NCBI GenBank assembly: GCA_024509875.1
Contig: JAMPIV010018979.1
Location: 1 to 64,000, forward strand
Origin: Oreohelix idahoensis
Lineage: Eukaryota > Mollusca > Gastropoda > Stylommatophora > Oreohelicidae
Direction of reading: 5' to 3'
Length of the DNA: 64,000 bases
Below the pieces are notes generated by a model that searched no databases, was not told where the DNA came from, and saw nothing but the letters and a program-made list of their open reading frames with translations. The position numbers and the translations under genes were made by a program. Positions within the stretch are counted from its first letter, which is position 1. Each line of letters opens with the position of its first letter. Of this stretch, positions 1-10,413 are shown piece by piece.

Positions 1-367
1 GGTGGGTTTGGTAATATTGAAGGATTTTAATGGTATTAGGGTCGTCTTTATGAGTTGGGTGTTGAGTGTGTTTTGTGGGTATGGTATTTTGAGTTAATGT
101 AGTGTATGAATAATAGTGTGGTGTATTTAATTATGCCTGGCTTCATAGGTGTATATTTTAGATGTTTGATAGTTAGAATGATTAAAAAAAAAATGAATAA
201 TCGCCCCTGATAATTTCACTTTCCGACGTGCGATTTTTAAATCGGGGTTTAGACGAACGCCTTAAGTTTGTAGTAAGTCCTCTTTTCCCAACCTCGCTAA
301 GACAGTCCATTGGCCATAGCGAAAGCCCATCCCTGGGAAAATAAGTAAAAATAAAAAAAAAAATTCT
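1..367. other. No gene recognised
   Basis: AT-rich sequence without a convincing coding frame or a repeat I can match elsewhere in the window. It runs into a tetranucleotide microsatellite at its right end. Confidence 0.4.
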
Positions 368-404
368 ATCTGCATCTAGGCTATCTATCGGATCTATCTA
401 TCGG

Positions 405-443
<39 letters not shown>

Positions 444-492
444 GGATCTATCTATCTATCTATCGGATCTATCTATCTATCTATCTATCTAC
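368..492. repeat. (ATCT)n microsatellite with GGATCT interruptions
   Basis: About 125 bases of ATCT units broken at intervals by CGGATCT. The same tetranucleotide forms the tails of CR1-like LINE copies at 5575 and 34151, so this tract may mark the tail of another copy; I do not see that LINE's 3' UTR next to it. Confidence 0.85.
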
Positions 493-1680
493 TAAGATAT
501 AACAACTTCACGGATAAACATAAATAAGCTGTAGCGAATTCTGTGATTACAATCGCTACAATTCACACAAGATTTTACTCCTATGATAACTAAATAAACC
601 TGCCCGGTGTGCAAATATTGTCCTATCGTCTGTCAGTCTACGCCAGATAGCGCAGAAATTTTATACAGTAGTAATGCTAAGCACCATGAGGCCCACCGTC
701 AAATATTACACATCTTTCCCTAGTTTCGTCCTTTAGACTTACAATGAACTTGTATCATGAACAGCTATACCAAACTGCCTATCTAATAAACGTAAAACTT
801 TGACCCTTTAACCGCCACTAATAGTAGCAATCCGGACATGTTTCCAGAAGTGTAGATCGAAACTGCAGTAAGAATCTAACCTAATCTAATAAATATCTAC
901 ATTAAACGCCGGTTTGCTAGACAGCTAAGGTTTCGTTCACTGTCAGAGTGAGAGAAGAAAAACGTAGTTGGATAAGAAAAGGGATGAATGAAAGCTCTTG
1001 ACTCAAAGCGTTGTTTTTTTGAATTCGCAATCTGAAAACAATGCGAGCGAAACCACAGAATTAGTTTGAAACAATCACACTACGACACGCGATCGTGAGA
1101 GGTTTGGTGCTTGCAAAATAACTACCGGCCCTAGTTACGGTCGTTTATGGCATGTTTGAACATCTGCTATCGTTCGCTGTGGTTTTCTAGAAAAAAAACA
1201 ACGTTAGAGAGAGAGGGGGAAAAGGGGTATTTCTAGATTCAAATAATATTAACGTACTGACATGGATGAAAAAATTATGGATATTCTTTTATTACAAGGG
1301 ATCTATGGCCATAAAATCTTGGTTAGTTTTATAGCTAATATCTTCTCTTGAGTAATAATATGTTTTTAAATTACAAATTCCTCCAGATAATAATAAAGTT
1401 AATGTCATAATACTAGATAGGTATCACAGACGCTATCTGACGAACAGACCCTCATGTTTGCATTTGCTATCCATAACATTTATTTTGACCGCGGTTTTTC
1501 GAAAGGAGCATAGGAGGGTGAGACAAATCCAAATTGGGGGAAATCTTGGAAGTAAATGATAAGGCAGAAATTGAATATTTATAGCCCCCAAAAACGAAAA
1601 CCTACCGATTTTAACGTCTGTAATGCCAAGATCGGACAGACCGACCAACAGCAGAACACCAAAGTGTTTGGAGTTTTGTT
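493..1680. other. No gene recognised; possible upstream part of family P copy 1
   Basis: AT-rich, no supported frame and no clear repeat boundary. The right part leads into family P copy 1 and may belong to it, because copies 2 and 3 of that family are alike for at least 400 bases upstream of their CCAAT motif. Confidence 0.35.
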
Positions 1681-3199
1681 TTTCTTTTTTAAATTGAATT
1701 CAAAATTTGATAGACGCCGATTTCTATTGGCCAGCTTAGGGGATATTGAGAAAAAATTTGAAGGCTCGACGCCATTTGAATTAATACTGTCCCTGAAGCA
1801 GGACGATTGATAGTCTGTGAAGTGTGACTTGCCTTACTATATAAATACTAAAGAAATAAAAGGCGTCATAGTCCAGCCAGTGGCACGTCTGAAGTTGTGC
1901 TAAATCAACGTACCTGTGTGTTTTCATAGAATTTGTGGTAAGACAGAAATTATTAATATTTTATTTTAAAATGTGAGTGTGAGATACTGCCATATGACAA
2001 ATATTACGACTGTAAGTACTTAGACTAGGTCCCTAGCAGAAGTATGCAGGGCCTAGAGGTTGATTTATCTTGTAACAAACTACCAGAGATGTAGAATACA
2101 CATGTTTTCTTAGGTGGTCAGGTGGAAACATATCACCCACCTTATTGTATGGAAAAAAGAGATTAATGATAATATTGCAGCTGCAGTGCAGTCATTAGAG
2201 GAGAGGAATGTGAAAAAAAACCTGGTACGCCTTGTTATGTGGATGTGTTGGGTTGGTCAGATAGATCTGACCCAGGTCTTTTATTTTGCATGTATTATAA
2301 TTTGTGGAAATAGTATATTAAACAGGATATAAACAAGGAAACATAATTTCATGTTACAGGGTTTTTGTCTGGCACTAGTCCGGTGCCAGATTTCTGAGTG
2401 AAGAATTTGAGAAGACTTTACATTCCAGTAGTGATAGGCGTACACACTGTCTACCCTATTACTTTTGGACAAGTACAACAGTGGCCGTTGGCCGGAGTGA
2501 CAACTGACAGCTACTACATGTGCTAGATAAGTATATAGTCTGGCACATGACCATTCATCAATGAGAAGTAGTGTTTCCTAACTGAAATAAATAAAACTAT
2601 TTCCACCACCATAAGTTAAAATTAAAAGTTGTGAAATAGAGACATGGGAGTGATTACAGAATCCCGACCCACCATCCAGTGCTAGTTTAACAGTAGTATT
2701 AGAAATTTATTAACACCATTATTAGATTTGTAAAATATGTGTTTGGACAAATTGTCTCTTTTTTTTAAAGTGAATTATCTATATGTATATAAATTGATTA
2801 CCTTTGAGTTGAAAGTCCTGACCAGAAGAATACTAGGATCAGGACAAAATAAAATTGTAAAAAATAGTTCAAACCCAAAATTTGAAGCACGGTGTTAGTT
2901 CAGTTGATCATAGTATTTAATATTTGTTGTGTGTGTTTCAGAAACCTCTACACCTCTTGGTAGAAGGGGAACGACTAAGTAAGTAAGTGTTTCAGTATTA
3001 AAGAACCATCACACCACATGTTCATAACCCTAGACATTAGACGTAGTCATCATACATACTAGTCAAGAATAAGCCTGAATGAGATCATAAGGTGGTAGCA
3101 GAAAGGCTCCCTGAGAACTCACCCTAAAAATTGTTATACTCAGGGGCCTTCACAGCTGACCTCATTCAGTACAATATAAATACATAACAACAACATTTC
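1681..3199 (+). repeat. Family P copy 1: dispersed repeat with promoter-like and splice-donor motifs
   Basis: Resembles regions at 43.7-45.8 kb (+), 41.9-40.15 kb (-) and 53-51.6 kb (-). Shared landmarks in order are ATTGG (reverse CCAAT) at 1726, a GACGCCATTT-like block, a TATA-like tract near 1840, and a conserved block ending in GTG/GTAAG with the possible donor at 1938. Further on come a TGCAGTG region near 2185, AATAAA-like motifs near 2850, the motif TTCATAACCCTAGACA near 3020, GTAGTCATCA near 3040, GGTAGCAG near 3093 and CTTCACAGCTGA near 3150. A 45-bp LINE insertion interrupts it at 2942. No long ORF is present. It could be an LTR, a non-autonomous element or duplicated gene 5' ends. 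Confidence 0.6.
2942..2986 (+). mobile_element. Extremely 5'-truncated RTE LINE 3' end (45 bp)
   Basis: Matches only the last bases of the RTE LINE at 12184-15324: AACCTCTACACCTC, a short spacer, then AGAAGGGGAACGAC and the (TAAG)n tail. It is flanked by a perfect 9-bp target-site duplication, GTGTTTCAG, at 2933-2941 and 2987-2995. This is a complete insertion event truncated almost to the tail. Confidence 0.85.
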
Positions 3200-3212
3200 A
3201 TAACATCTAAAT

Positions 3213-3522
3213 GGGACCTCAAGACACAGCAATAGAGACTGCAGTCAGCGACTCATAGCTTGACTGCCTGCGTCAGGACCAGTGAACCAGAGCTGGTCAA
3301 GACCGCACTCCACCTCCACGTGGTGGTCCTGGAAACAGTCTGTAGCTGTGCAGGCTGGCTGAGCGAGTGTGGATCGAAATGGGAAGGCAAACCCGGTCCT
3401 AAAAAATGCCGTGCAGAAGTCGGATGTGTCGACCGAAAAGTGCAGATATCACAGCTACGTTGTAAACAGACACAACGCAACCACCGTCCTTTTCAGGGCG
3501 AACAAAGAAGAAGAAGAAGAAG
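3213..3522 (+). mobile_element. SINE-A copy 1, (GAA)n tail
   Basis: A 310-bp element starting GGGACC and ending in (GAA)n, bounded by a perfect 13-bp duplication ATAACATCTAAAT (3200-3212 and 3523-3535). Near matches to Pol III boxes are visible: TAGCTTGACTG for box A and GGTCAAGAC for box B, about 40 bases apart, which fits a decayed tRNA-type promoter. Three further copies lie at 5172, 8373 and 46812. Short open frames inside it are not genes. Confidence 0.85.
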
Positions 3523-3544
3523 ATAACATCTAAATCAACCACAA

Positions 3545-4979
3545 TAACGATAACATATGTGGAGCAATCTTTGTAGACTTTAGGAAAGCATTTGATATGT
3601 TAGATCAAGCTGTTTTAATAAGAAAATTAGAAACAATGAAAGTTAACTTTAAGCTAGTGACATTACTTAAATCATTCCTGTCCGACAGGCAGCAAGTAGT
3701 GTGGTACAATAACTCATTGTCAAACCCAGCTATTATTGACACCGGTGTTCCTCAGGGTTCTATTCTCGGCCCTCTACTTTTTTCCATTTACATAAATGAC
3801 CTTCCACTACACATCGAGCACTCATCCTGCGACCTATTTGCCGATGACTGTACCATTTATACTAGTGATAAAAGTTGCAACACGCTAGAAATAATATTAC
3901 AAAGCGACACAGACAATCTTATTAAGTGGAGCAATGAAAACTGCATGCAAATAAATATCATTAAAACAAAATGTATGATAATATCAACTAGACAAAAATT
4001 ACAAAACTCACCGAAAACAACACTTCAGCTCTACATTGGAACCTCTTTAATTGAAAATGTAAATGAAAATAAAACACTAGGACTTCTAGAAGCCATATTT
4101 CGCTCAGAATTATTTCAAAATACAGTAACTATTGGAAAAATAGCGTAACATATGTCATGCATCTTTTAGCAGTATAAAAAGTGGAATTATTTTGCATTTT
4201 ATTAATTTTTAATAAGTTATGTAGTAAAAATGAAACGGAGCACATAACGGTTTCCCAAAAATATATGTATTCACAAATATCTTAAAAACCTGACGTGATA
4301 GAGATAAACGGATTTCAAATTTGAAATCAGCGCAAAAAACTGACATAAGAACACTTATTCTTATATAAGAAAGAAAAATGTTGTTTGTCAGTGTAATTGA
4401 CCAACATTTAAGTTGGAATTCGCATGTACAAGCACTGACCAAACAAACGGCACAAAAAGTTTACCAGTTAGCTAAAATCAAACATTTCCTAGATGAGGAG
4501 ACACGAAAAATGTTCTATACATCCCAGATACAAACACATCTAGACTATTGTTCCACAATTTGGGATGACTGCACCATGTCCAACACTAAAAGACTATTCA
4601 TTACAAAAACGTGCAGTGCGCCTAATTTCAGACAAAAACCTCACACATTGTGTAGACGCATATACATATCTTAACATATTACCACTAAGAAAGTGCCTTC
4701 TCTTCAACAAATCCAAATTTATTCACAAAATCTTGTCACAGAATGCTCCAACGTATCTGTGGCCTATTTTCAAATACAGCGGAAGAAGCCGTCAACGCTT
4801 AAATAAATTACACATGCCCAAGCCTAGGCTCGACTTATTCAAAAAAAGTTTAGCTTTTTCTGCTGCTCATCTGTGGAATACTCTTCCACATGACTTAAAA
4901 AATACTCTTAGTCCATATTCATTCAATCACAGACTTTTCAAATACATCATGAGTGCAGATTATATGCCACCCTAATTTC
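3545..4979 (+). pseudogene. Broken reverse transcriptase fragment of CR1-like LINE
   Basis: The first frame (to 4084) reads FVDFRKAFD (motif A), then GVPQGSILGPLLFSIYINDLP, then LFADDC (the catalytic FADD of motif C). After 309 inserted bases the frame resumes at 4394 with the thumb/C-terminal region (IDQHLSWNSHVQALTKQTAQ), shifted once near 4600, and ends near 4975. Compared with the copy at 32245-33786 it lacks the endonuclease and N-terminal RT. It cannot give a working enzyme. Confidence 0.9.
4085..4393 (-). mobile_element. Terminal fragment of the CACTA-like element seen at 19562-22042
   Basis: Almost identical to 21734-22042: it holds the first codons of that element's gene and the whole 5' flank out to the terminal CACTG. 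The right edge is the true element end, CAGTG, followed by TAA from the LINE target. The left edge is internal to the element and abuts LINE sequence at a shared ACT. I infer a full insertion followed by a microhomology deletion. Confidence 0.85.
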
Positions 4980-5171
4980 GTTATGTTCTTAAATAATTAC
5001 ATAACATCATATGTAGGTTTTAAAGATAATTTTGTCCTGTTTAATATTAATTATGTTAAGGTACTGTAAATCTGTGTAACTGTTATTGTACTGTTACAAT
5101 GTTGGGATTTTATTTTATTTTACTTTATTATTTAAGTAATATTTAGGATACATGTGAGAATAAATGGATTC

Positions 5172-5479
5172 TTCTTCTTCTTCCTCGTTCGCCCTGAAAA
5201 GGACGGTGGTTGTGTTGTGTCTGTTTACGCCGTAGCTGTGATATCTGCACCTTTCGGTCGACACATCCGACTTCAGCACGGCATTTTTTAAGGACCGGGT
5301 TTGCCTTCCCATTGCGATCCGTGCTCGCTCAGCCAGCCTGCACTGCTGCAGACTGTTTCCAGGACCACCACGTGGAGGTGGAGTGCGGTCTTGACCAGCT
5401 CTGGTTCGCTGGTCCTGACGCAGGCAGTCAAGCTATGAGTCGCTGACTGCGATCACTATTGCTGCGTCTTGAGGTCCCA
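5172..5479 (-). mobile_element. SINE-A copy 2 inside a LINE 3' UTR
   Basis: A 308-bp reverse-oriented copy, with CTTCTTCTTC at left (the tail) and GGTCCC at right (the head). A perfect 10-bp duplication AAATGGATTC lies at 5162-5171 and 5480-5489. Joining the flanks restores the CR1-like 3' UTR seen at 34050. Confidence 0.9.
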
Positions 5480-5574
5480 AAATGGATTCAGTATAGAAGA
5501 TGAGAGAAAAGAAGGGCAGAATGTTAGATGGGCCTGCGTGCCCAATTCTAAACCCTTTGAAAATAAAGTTCGTT

Positions 5575-5577
5575 CGT

Positions 5578-5657
<80 letters not shown>

Positions 5658-5682
5658 CCTATCTACCTAGCTACCTAGCTAC

Positions 5683-5771
<89 letters not shown>
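5575..5771. repeat. (CTAT)n microsatellite at a LINE tail
   Basis: About 200 bases of CTAT/ATCT with CTAC and CTAG variants in the middle. It follows the AATAAAGTTCGTTCG end of the CR1-like LINE, which suggests it expanded from the LINE's own tail. Confidence 0.9.
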
Positions 5772-6219
5772 CAGAGCCGGATTAACGTAGTAGCAAAAGT
5801 AGCATATGCTACTGGCCCCACGCTTTTAGGGGCCCCGCGCCAATAAATATGTACATAATTTTTTGGTCATCTTCTAATATGAGCGTTAAACCAATGATCT
5901 TGTGATTTATGCCATCTTTAGCGCCTTTTTATTTTCAAAAAAGATTGAACAATCTCACACTAATGAGCATTGAACATAAACTTCTGCGTGAAATTGATAC
6001 ATCCTACATCATCAACAAATTTGCTCATGCTATATGTAGAAACATTAATATTTAAACAATAATGTTGACTGTGTTGTTACTTTTGATAATGATAATTACT
6101 ATGCAAATTAAAAATGTATGTGTTCAAATATATTTGTGTTGTTTTATTGTTTTTTTTTAAATATAGGGCCCCTTTCTTAACATATGCTACAGGCCCTGTT
6201 CTAGCTTAATCTGGCCCTG
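5772..6219. mobile_element. hAT-like MITE (448 bp)
   Basis: The ends are imperfect inverted repeats: CAGAGCCGGATTAACG at left and, read inward from the right, CAGGGCCAGATTAAGC. Subterminal GCATATG and GGGGCCCC blocks are also mirrored. The interior is AT-rich with no transposase. No 8-bp duplication survives, perhaps because it sits at the edge of the CTAT tract. The CAGNGCC..GATTAA ends are typical of one hAT group. Confidence 0.75.
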
Positions 6220-6861
6220 ATCCCGAGGGATTAAATTTAATTCTCATCGAGGAGAAATTCTGAGATAAATGGGATGGTAGAATAGAAGAAAGGGGACACA
6301 TAAGTATGTGTCGGGAAATGCAATACTCAGGAGAGCATTTCGTTTCTATTCTTTATCATAGTTATTGGTGGTACCAGCGGAAAGTACTTTCTCTGGAACA
6401 AGAAGGGAACAGTGGCCTAAGCTTTAAGACAAGGGACCAACTTTGTAGACTCTCCTTGACATTTCTGGGAAACGAGCTACACCCGACAACCTTGACCAGC
6501 GACGAGCGTGAGTAGTGTAAAAGGAACGCATCAGCGGGACCAGAAACTATTATTAGCAGCTAAGTGCAAAATATACGCTGCCAAAGTGAATTTTTTTTTC
6601 CATCGACTCTACTATCAATCAATGATGAAACTTTTCTTCTTAACTATTCAATTATTTTCAAAGTTAAAACTTAAGTGAGCATTAAATTTTGTAATTTTAC
6701 AAATCTAACTTCGATTTAATCATTTTAAATGTACTGCATGTTTTTTTCAGTCAATTTACTACACATACTCTAAACTGAGCTATGCTAGAAAAATAAGAAT
6801 TCCACTGAGTAAATCAGAGGTGGGGGCTTAACGAGCTAAAAAATAATCAATGCTCAATTCT
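6220..6861. other. No gene recognised
   Basis: AT-rich spacer with a short open frame at 6306-6515 that shows no family features. No repeat match was noticed. Confidence 0.35.
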
Positions 6862-7105
6862 TCACAAAAGTGGTCGGCAGATTCTAGAATTAATTCGCTC
6901 AGCCAAAGCAGCATTGTTTTCGTTTATCTGAATATCTTGTGAAGACTCCCTTTGTGATAGAAGTGTCATTACCCTTCTATCTACATCTCTGCCAAGAGTA
7001 ATCTTGTGCGAAGGTAGACACCTTTGAAGGCCCATAGTAAATACTCTTGAGTTTTGGCCACTGTTGGACGACAACTGCAAAGCAGGGGAGGCAATACCGT
7101 CACAA
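6862..7105 (-). repeat. Dispersed fragment with an open frame, homologous to 54955-55100
   Basis: The segment around 6955-7105 matches 54955-55100, sharing blocks such as AGAGTAATCTTG and TTTGGCCA(C/T)TG. On the minus strand it keeps an open frame of about 72 codons (6862-7080), including a GLQRCLPSHKITLGRDVDRRV stretch. I do not recognise the protein. It may be a remnant of a transposon or duplicated gene. Confidence 0.45.
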
Positions 7106-7117
7106 GTTGATCTAAAA

Positions 7118-8372
7118 TGTTACTGAATATGCCCAAACTGGAATAAACACATAGATAAACTAGTAGAGTCTTGCAGAGGATTGACTAACTTATTAAGAAA
7201 TTTGAAAGGTAATGGTTGTGTGCAAGCACTAAGACAATGTTCACTTTTTATAAATCTTTTATTAGAGGAAAAATAGATTATGGAAGTATAATATATGACT
7301 CTGCTGCACACAGTAACAAGATTAAATTAGACAGAATTCAGCATCAGGCTTTATGTACAATAGCAGGTGCAATCAGATCAACATCAATGGGAGCTATAGA
7401 GGTGGCTTTAGGAATTTTACTCTTAGAATTACGGAGACAGGAGTTAAGACTAAATTACATGAACAGAGTTATGTTAGATAAGTCCCACCCAGCACATACA
7501 GCTTTTACCAGATGCCAACTAACATCAATTAATAACAGTTGTGAATACAAGCCAGTGATTCCACCCTGGGAGATCAAGAAACCAGACACAGACTACCACC
7601 TAGCAGAAGTACTTAAGAAAACAAATAATATCGAAAATATTAAAAACACAGCCAATAAATATATACAACAAATATCAAAAGACAGCATTACTGTATACAC
7701 AGATGGATCCAAGGGAAAGGATGGCAAATTGGGGATAGGAATATATATTCCAATATGGAAAATGGCAAAAGAATATAGTATCATGGAAAATACATCCATT
7801 TTCACTACAGAGAGGGCGGCAATACTAAAAGCACTAGAAATATTCTCTAATAACCCTCCCAAGAAACTAAATGTTTTAACTGACACTCTTTTAAGAATTA
7901 AAGCACTTAGAAACTTACGAGAATGTAGTAGACCTAATATAGCAGAGAAGATATTTCTGGCTACCACATACTTATATTCCAGAGGATGTTCAGTCTTAAT
8001 TGCTTGGATACCTTCACATGTTGGCATAGAGGGAAATGAAAAGGCAGATAAAGAAGTCAAGAAAGGTAGATCTGATAAAAATCTAATAAATGTAGGGATG
8101 AGTAAATCGGAAATTAAAAGCTTAATTAAAGATTTAATAACAGATGAATGGAAAGCAGAGTGGGATAAAAATCTGAAAGGACGACATGCATATAAGATGT
8201 TCAAGGCTCCAACAAGAAAATGTCAGATATCTAGGGAACTGAAAATTCCCAGTAATAAGAAACTTCTCAGACTACAGCTGGGAAAGGGCTATTTCAGAAT
8301 AGAAGAACCTTACTGTTCAGGATGTCTTCAAGACAATAATATAGAACATTTCTTGTTAAAATATGAACAAAT
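7118..8372 (+). pseudogene. RNase H-bearing LINE (I/Jockey-type) ORF2 C-terminal half
   Basis: The open frame from 7216 begins in the RT thumb (FYKSFIRGKIDYGSIIYDSA). It continues into a ribonuclease H domain with YTDGSKGKDG (first Asp), TTERAAILKAL (Glu), LTDT (second Asp) and WIPSHVGIEGNEKADK (His and last Asp). A zinc-knuckle-like C-x2-C ... H segment (YCSGCLQDNNIEH) follows. Upstream, a different frame near 7140-7215 continues the RT, so there is at least one frameshift. The copy is 5'-truncated and is split at 8372 by a SINE-A. Confidence 0.88.
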
Positions 8373-8676
8373 CTTCTTCTTCCTTGTTTGCCCTGAAAAG
8401 GACGGTGGTTGCGTTGTGTCTGTTTACGCCTAAGCTGTGATATCTGCACCTTTCGGTCGACACATCTGACTTCAACACAGCATTTTTTGGGACCGGGTTT
8501 GCCTTCTCTCTGCGATCCGTACTCGCTCAGCCAGACTGCACTGCTGCAGACTGTTTCCAGGACCACCACGTGGAGGTGGAGTACGGTCTTGACCAGCTCT
8601 GGTTCGCTGATCCTGATGCAAGCAGTCAAGCTATGGGCTGCTGACTGCATTCACTATTGCTGCATCTTTGGGTCCC
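8373..8676 (-). mobile_element. SINE-A copy 3 nested in the RNase H LINE
   Basis: A 304-bp reverse copy bounded by a perfect 12-bp duplication ATATGAACAAAT (8361-8372 and 8677-8688). Removing it restores the LINE frame (..LLKYEQMRIPNLPMD..). Confidence 0.93.
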
Positions 8677-8688
8677 ATATGAACAAAT

Positions 8689-8790
8689 GAGAATACCAAA
8701 CTTGCCTATGGATATAGAAGAAGTGCTGAGAATAGACAGACCTAGGGTCTGAGGCTAGGGAACTGCATAATATAGTCAAACAAAATTTAA
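8689..8790 (+). pseudogene. Remainder of the RNase H LINE after the SINE
   Basis: Continues the interrupted ORF as MRIPNLPMDIEEVLRIDRPRV, then a stop near 8751. The exact 3' end of the LINE is unclear. Confidence 0.7.
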
Positions 8791-9099
8791 CACGAACAAA
8801 GGTTAATATACAGTGGTTGGGAATGGGAAGGTCAGATGATTTTCTTGCAACGCAAATGACTTTTAACAGATGAAAGTCAATTAAATATCTGTTAAAGTCA
8901 AGTTATATAACTGGAACCACCAGGCCTTTACACCCCTCCACCTTAATATTATTCTTGTTCAGAGTTTCTGCTTGATTTTGTTGGTTTTTTGTTTTTTTTA
9001 AGCATAATAAGGTTGGTAATTGTGATTTCCCCTATTTACAATGATTTGACAGGTGTGATGCCACTTTCTCATATCGGCAGTTGTTCATATTATTTGGAA

Positions 9100-9182
9100 T
9101 TCAAAACAATATATATCCTAATTATAACCCATCAGAGATTGAACGGGATATTTTTCTTCACTAATATTTAAAAAAAAAAAAA
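9100..9182 (+). repeat. Family H repeat, partial copy
   Basis: Shares ATAACCCATCA and TTGAACGGGATATTT with 9296-9432 and 39258-39372, and ends in an A-rich run. This is the 3' part only. Confidence 0.6.
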
Positions 9183-9295
9183 AGTTGAGACAGACTTGCT
9201 TGTTTATTTTTTTAAATTGTTATTGTTTGTTTGTTTCTTGGAAAGGCGAGGTCACACACAAAAACATTGACACATAGTTTTATTTTACCTTTTTT

Positions 9296-9432
9296 GGACT
9301 GAGTGGAGGGGAAAGAAGGTACATTATTTGAGTATTGGAAATCTGACTTTATTTTCTTGAATTAGTACACCATATGTCCTAGTTATAACCCATCAAGGGT
9401 TGAACGGGTTACTTTATTTTTTAAAAAAAAAA
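9296..9432 (+). repeat. Family H repeat
   Basis: The order GGACTGAGTGGA, then CTTGAATTAGTACACCATAT, then ATAACCCATCAAGGGTTGAACGGG, then a T/A-rich tail matches 39258-39372. Diverged 3' parts occur at 25696 and 58622. The size and A-rich end suggest a SINE tail; no Pol III boxes were identified. Confidence 0.65.
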
Positions 9433-9622
9433 CTACAAAAAAAAAATAGACAACCTTTAAATTAGAACAGAGAAACAAGTTATGATACAGAAACGACCAT
9501 AAAGTTGTTATATGTCCACAGTTTTGTTTTTAGATCATAACCAGTATAAATCTCAGTCTTCTACACGAATAAAAGAAGATCCTAAATAAGGGCACAGGGG
9601 TTAGAAGGTACCAGGCACATAC

Positions 9623-9723
9623 CATTATAACTGCAGGGGTGATAAATTTCCACATGTACTTCCACCAAAAATGTGGTTGGTAGCCAATCATCAGAGCAAT
9701 ATCCTTGTAGAGGCGATCAGCAC
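9623..9723 (-). CDS. SLC6 transporter exon (after TM10, into TM11)
   Basis: Encodes GADRLYKDIALMIGYQPH followed by FWWKYMWKFITPAVIM. The GADR..DDI..MIGY.P pattern is typical of the glycine/proline/creatine branch of SLC6. The acceptor is CTTGAAG and the donor is ATG/GTATGT. It starts at codon position 2, completing Gly from the last base of the exon at 11376-11475. It ends in phase 0. The next exon, carrying TM12 and the cytoplasmic tail, was not found to the left. Confidence 0.92.
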
Positions 9724-10195
9724 CTTCAAGAAACAGCAAAACAATTGTTATTTTGTTTAAAAAAATGCAAAGTTATATTTTGATTATATTTTCCTTTTCA
9801 AATCACTTCTCTATAATTCAATGAATTTCCTTCATTATGTTTAAAACAAAAATTTATCACAACATGCTGGTTAGTGATAACATTTTGAATTTAACACAGA
9901 CCAGTATAATTTTAGTCAACATAATGCACAGGTACATTCAAGGACAAAATGACCAAAATATATGATTATGCCAGAGACAGTGTAAAACAACTCTGTTGTG
10001 ATACTGTATTTAATAAGGCATGATTCATCATCTTTTTTTTTTTTTTTTTAAACATTTTTACCTGGGTTGCTTGTAGGGGTTAAAGGTTGTTATAAGCTGC
10101 ATAAAACACAGGAGCAATTATTATATTGATAATCAAATCTTTTCACTGTTGTTTTCGAGATTTTAATATATGTATAGGTGATCGTTGGGATTTGT

Positions 10196-10312
10196 TAGAC
10201 CACAAACGGCTCCAGGGTCATGAATTGGGTACCTCTGGGAAGGTTAAGGTGGCCGGCGTGATGCTGACCACATTACCCCTAGTGAGCTGATGGTCAAGAA
10301 AATATGGGCCAT
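10196..10312 (+). mobile_element. SINE-C partial copy
   Basis: Matches the middle of the SINE-C at 19856-20144: CCACAAACGGCTCC, GGGAAGGTTAAGGTGGCCGG, GTGATGCTGACCACAT and ATATGGGCC. The tRNA-like head is missing. Confidence 0.8.
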
Positions 10313-10413
10313 AAAACTATTGTTATCAGAGTGATTGTGTTTTGAGGAATGTTGCTAGAAATCAGACAGAAAATTCAATGCATTTAGAAAAGACTTCTGT
10401 CATTTTTATTAAG

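Larger units (their letters stand above)
3541..5574 (+). mobile_element. CR1/Jockey-type LINE, 5'-truncated copy, twice interrupted
   Basis: Nearly the same sequence as the copy at 30957-34150, starting inside the reverse transcriptase and running through the 3' UTR to (GTTC)n and a CTAT tail. A CACTA-like fragment interrupts the RT frame at 4085-4393 and a SINE-A interrupts the 3' UTR at 5172-5479. The 3' part GGGCAGAATGTTAGA through AATAAAGTTCGTTCG is shared with tails at 34043-34150 and 34550-34655. Confidence 0.9.

Noticed and set aside
368..492. Regularly interrupted ATCT array considered as a CRISPR-like or satellite structure
   Set aside because: A simple tetranucleotide microsatellite with variant units in an animal genome; no spacer structure.
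3093..3101. GGTAGCAG in family P as a definite tRNA primer-binding site
   Set aside because: Only about ten bases match, copy 2 differs (TGGTAGTGG), and homology between copies continues past it, so an LTR call is not secure.
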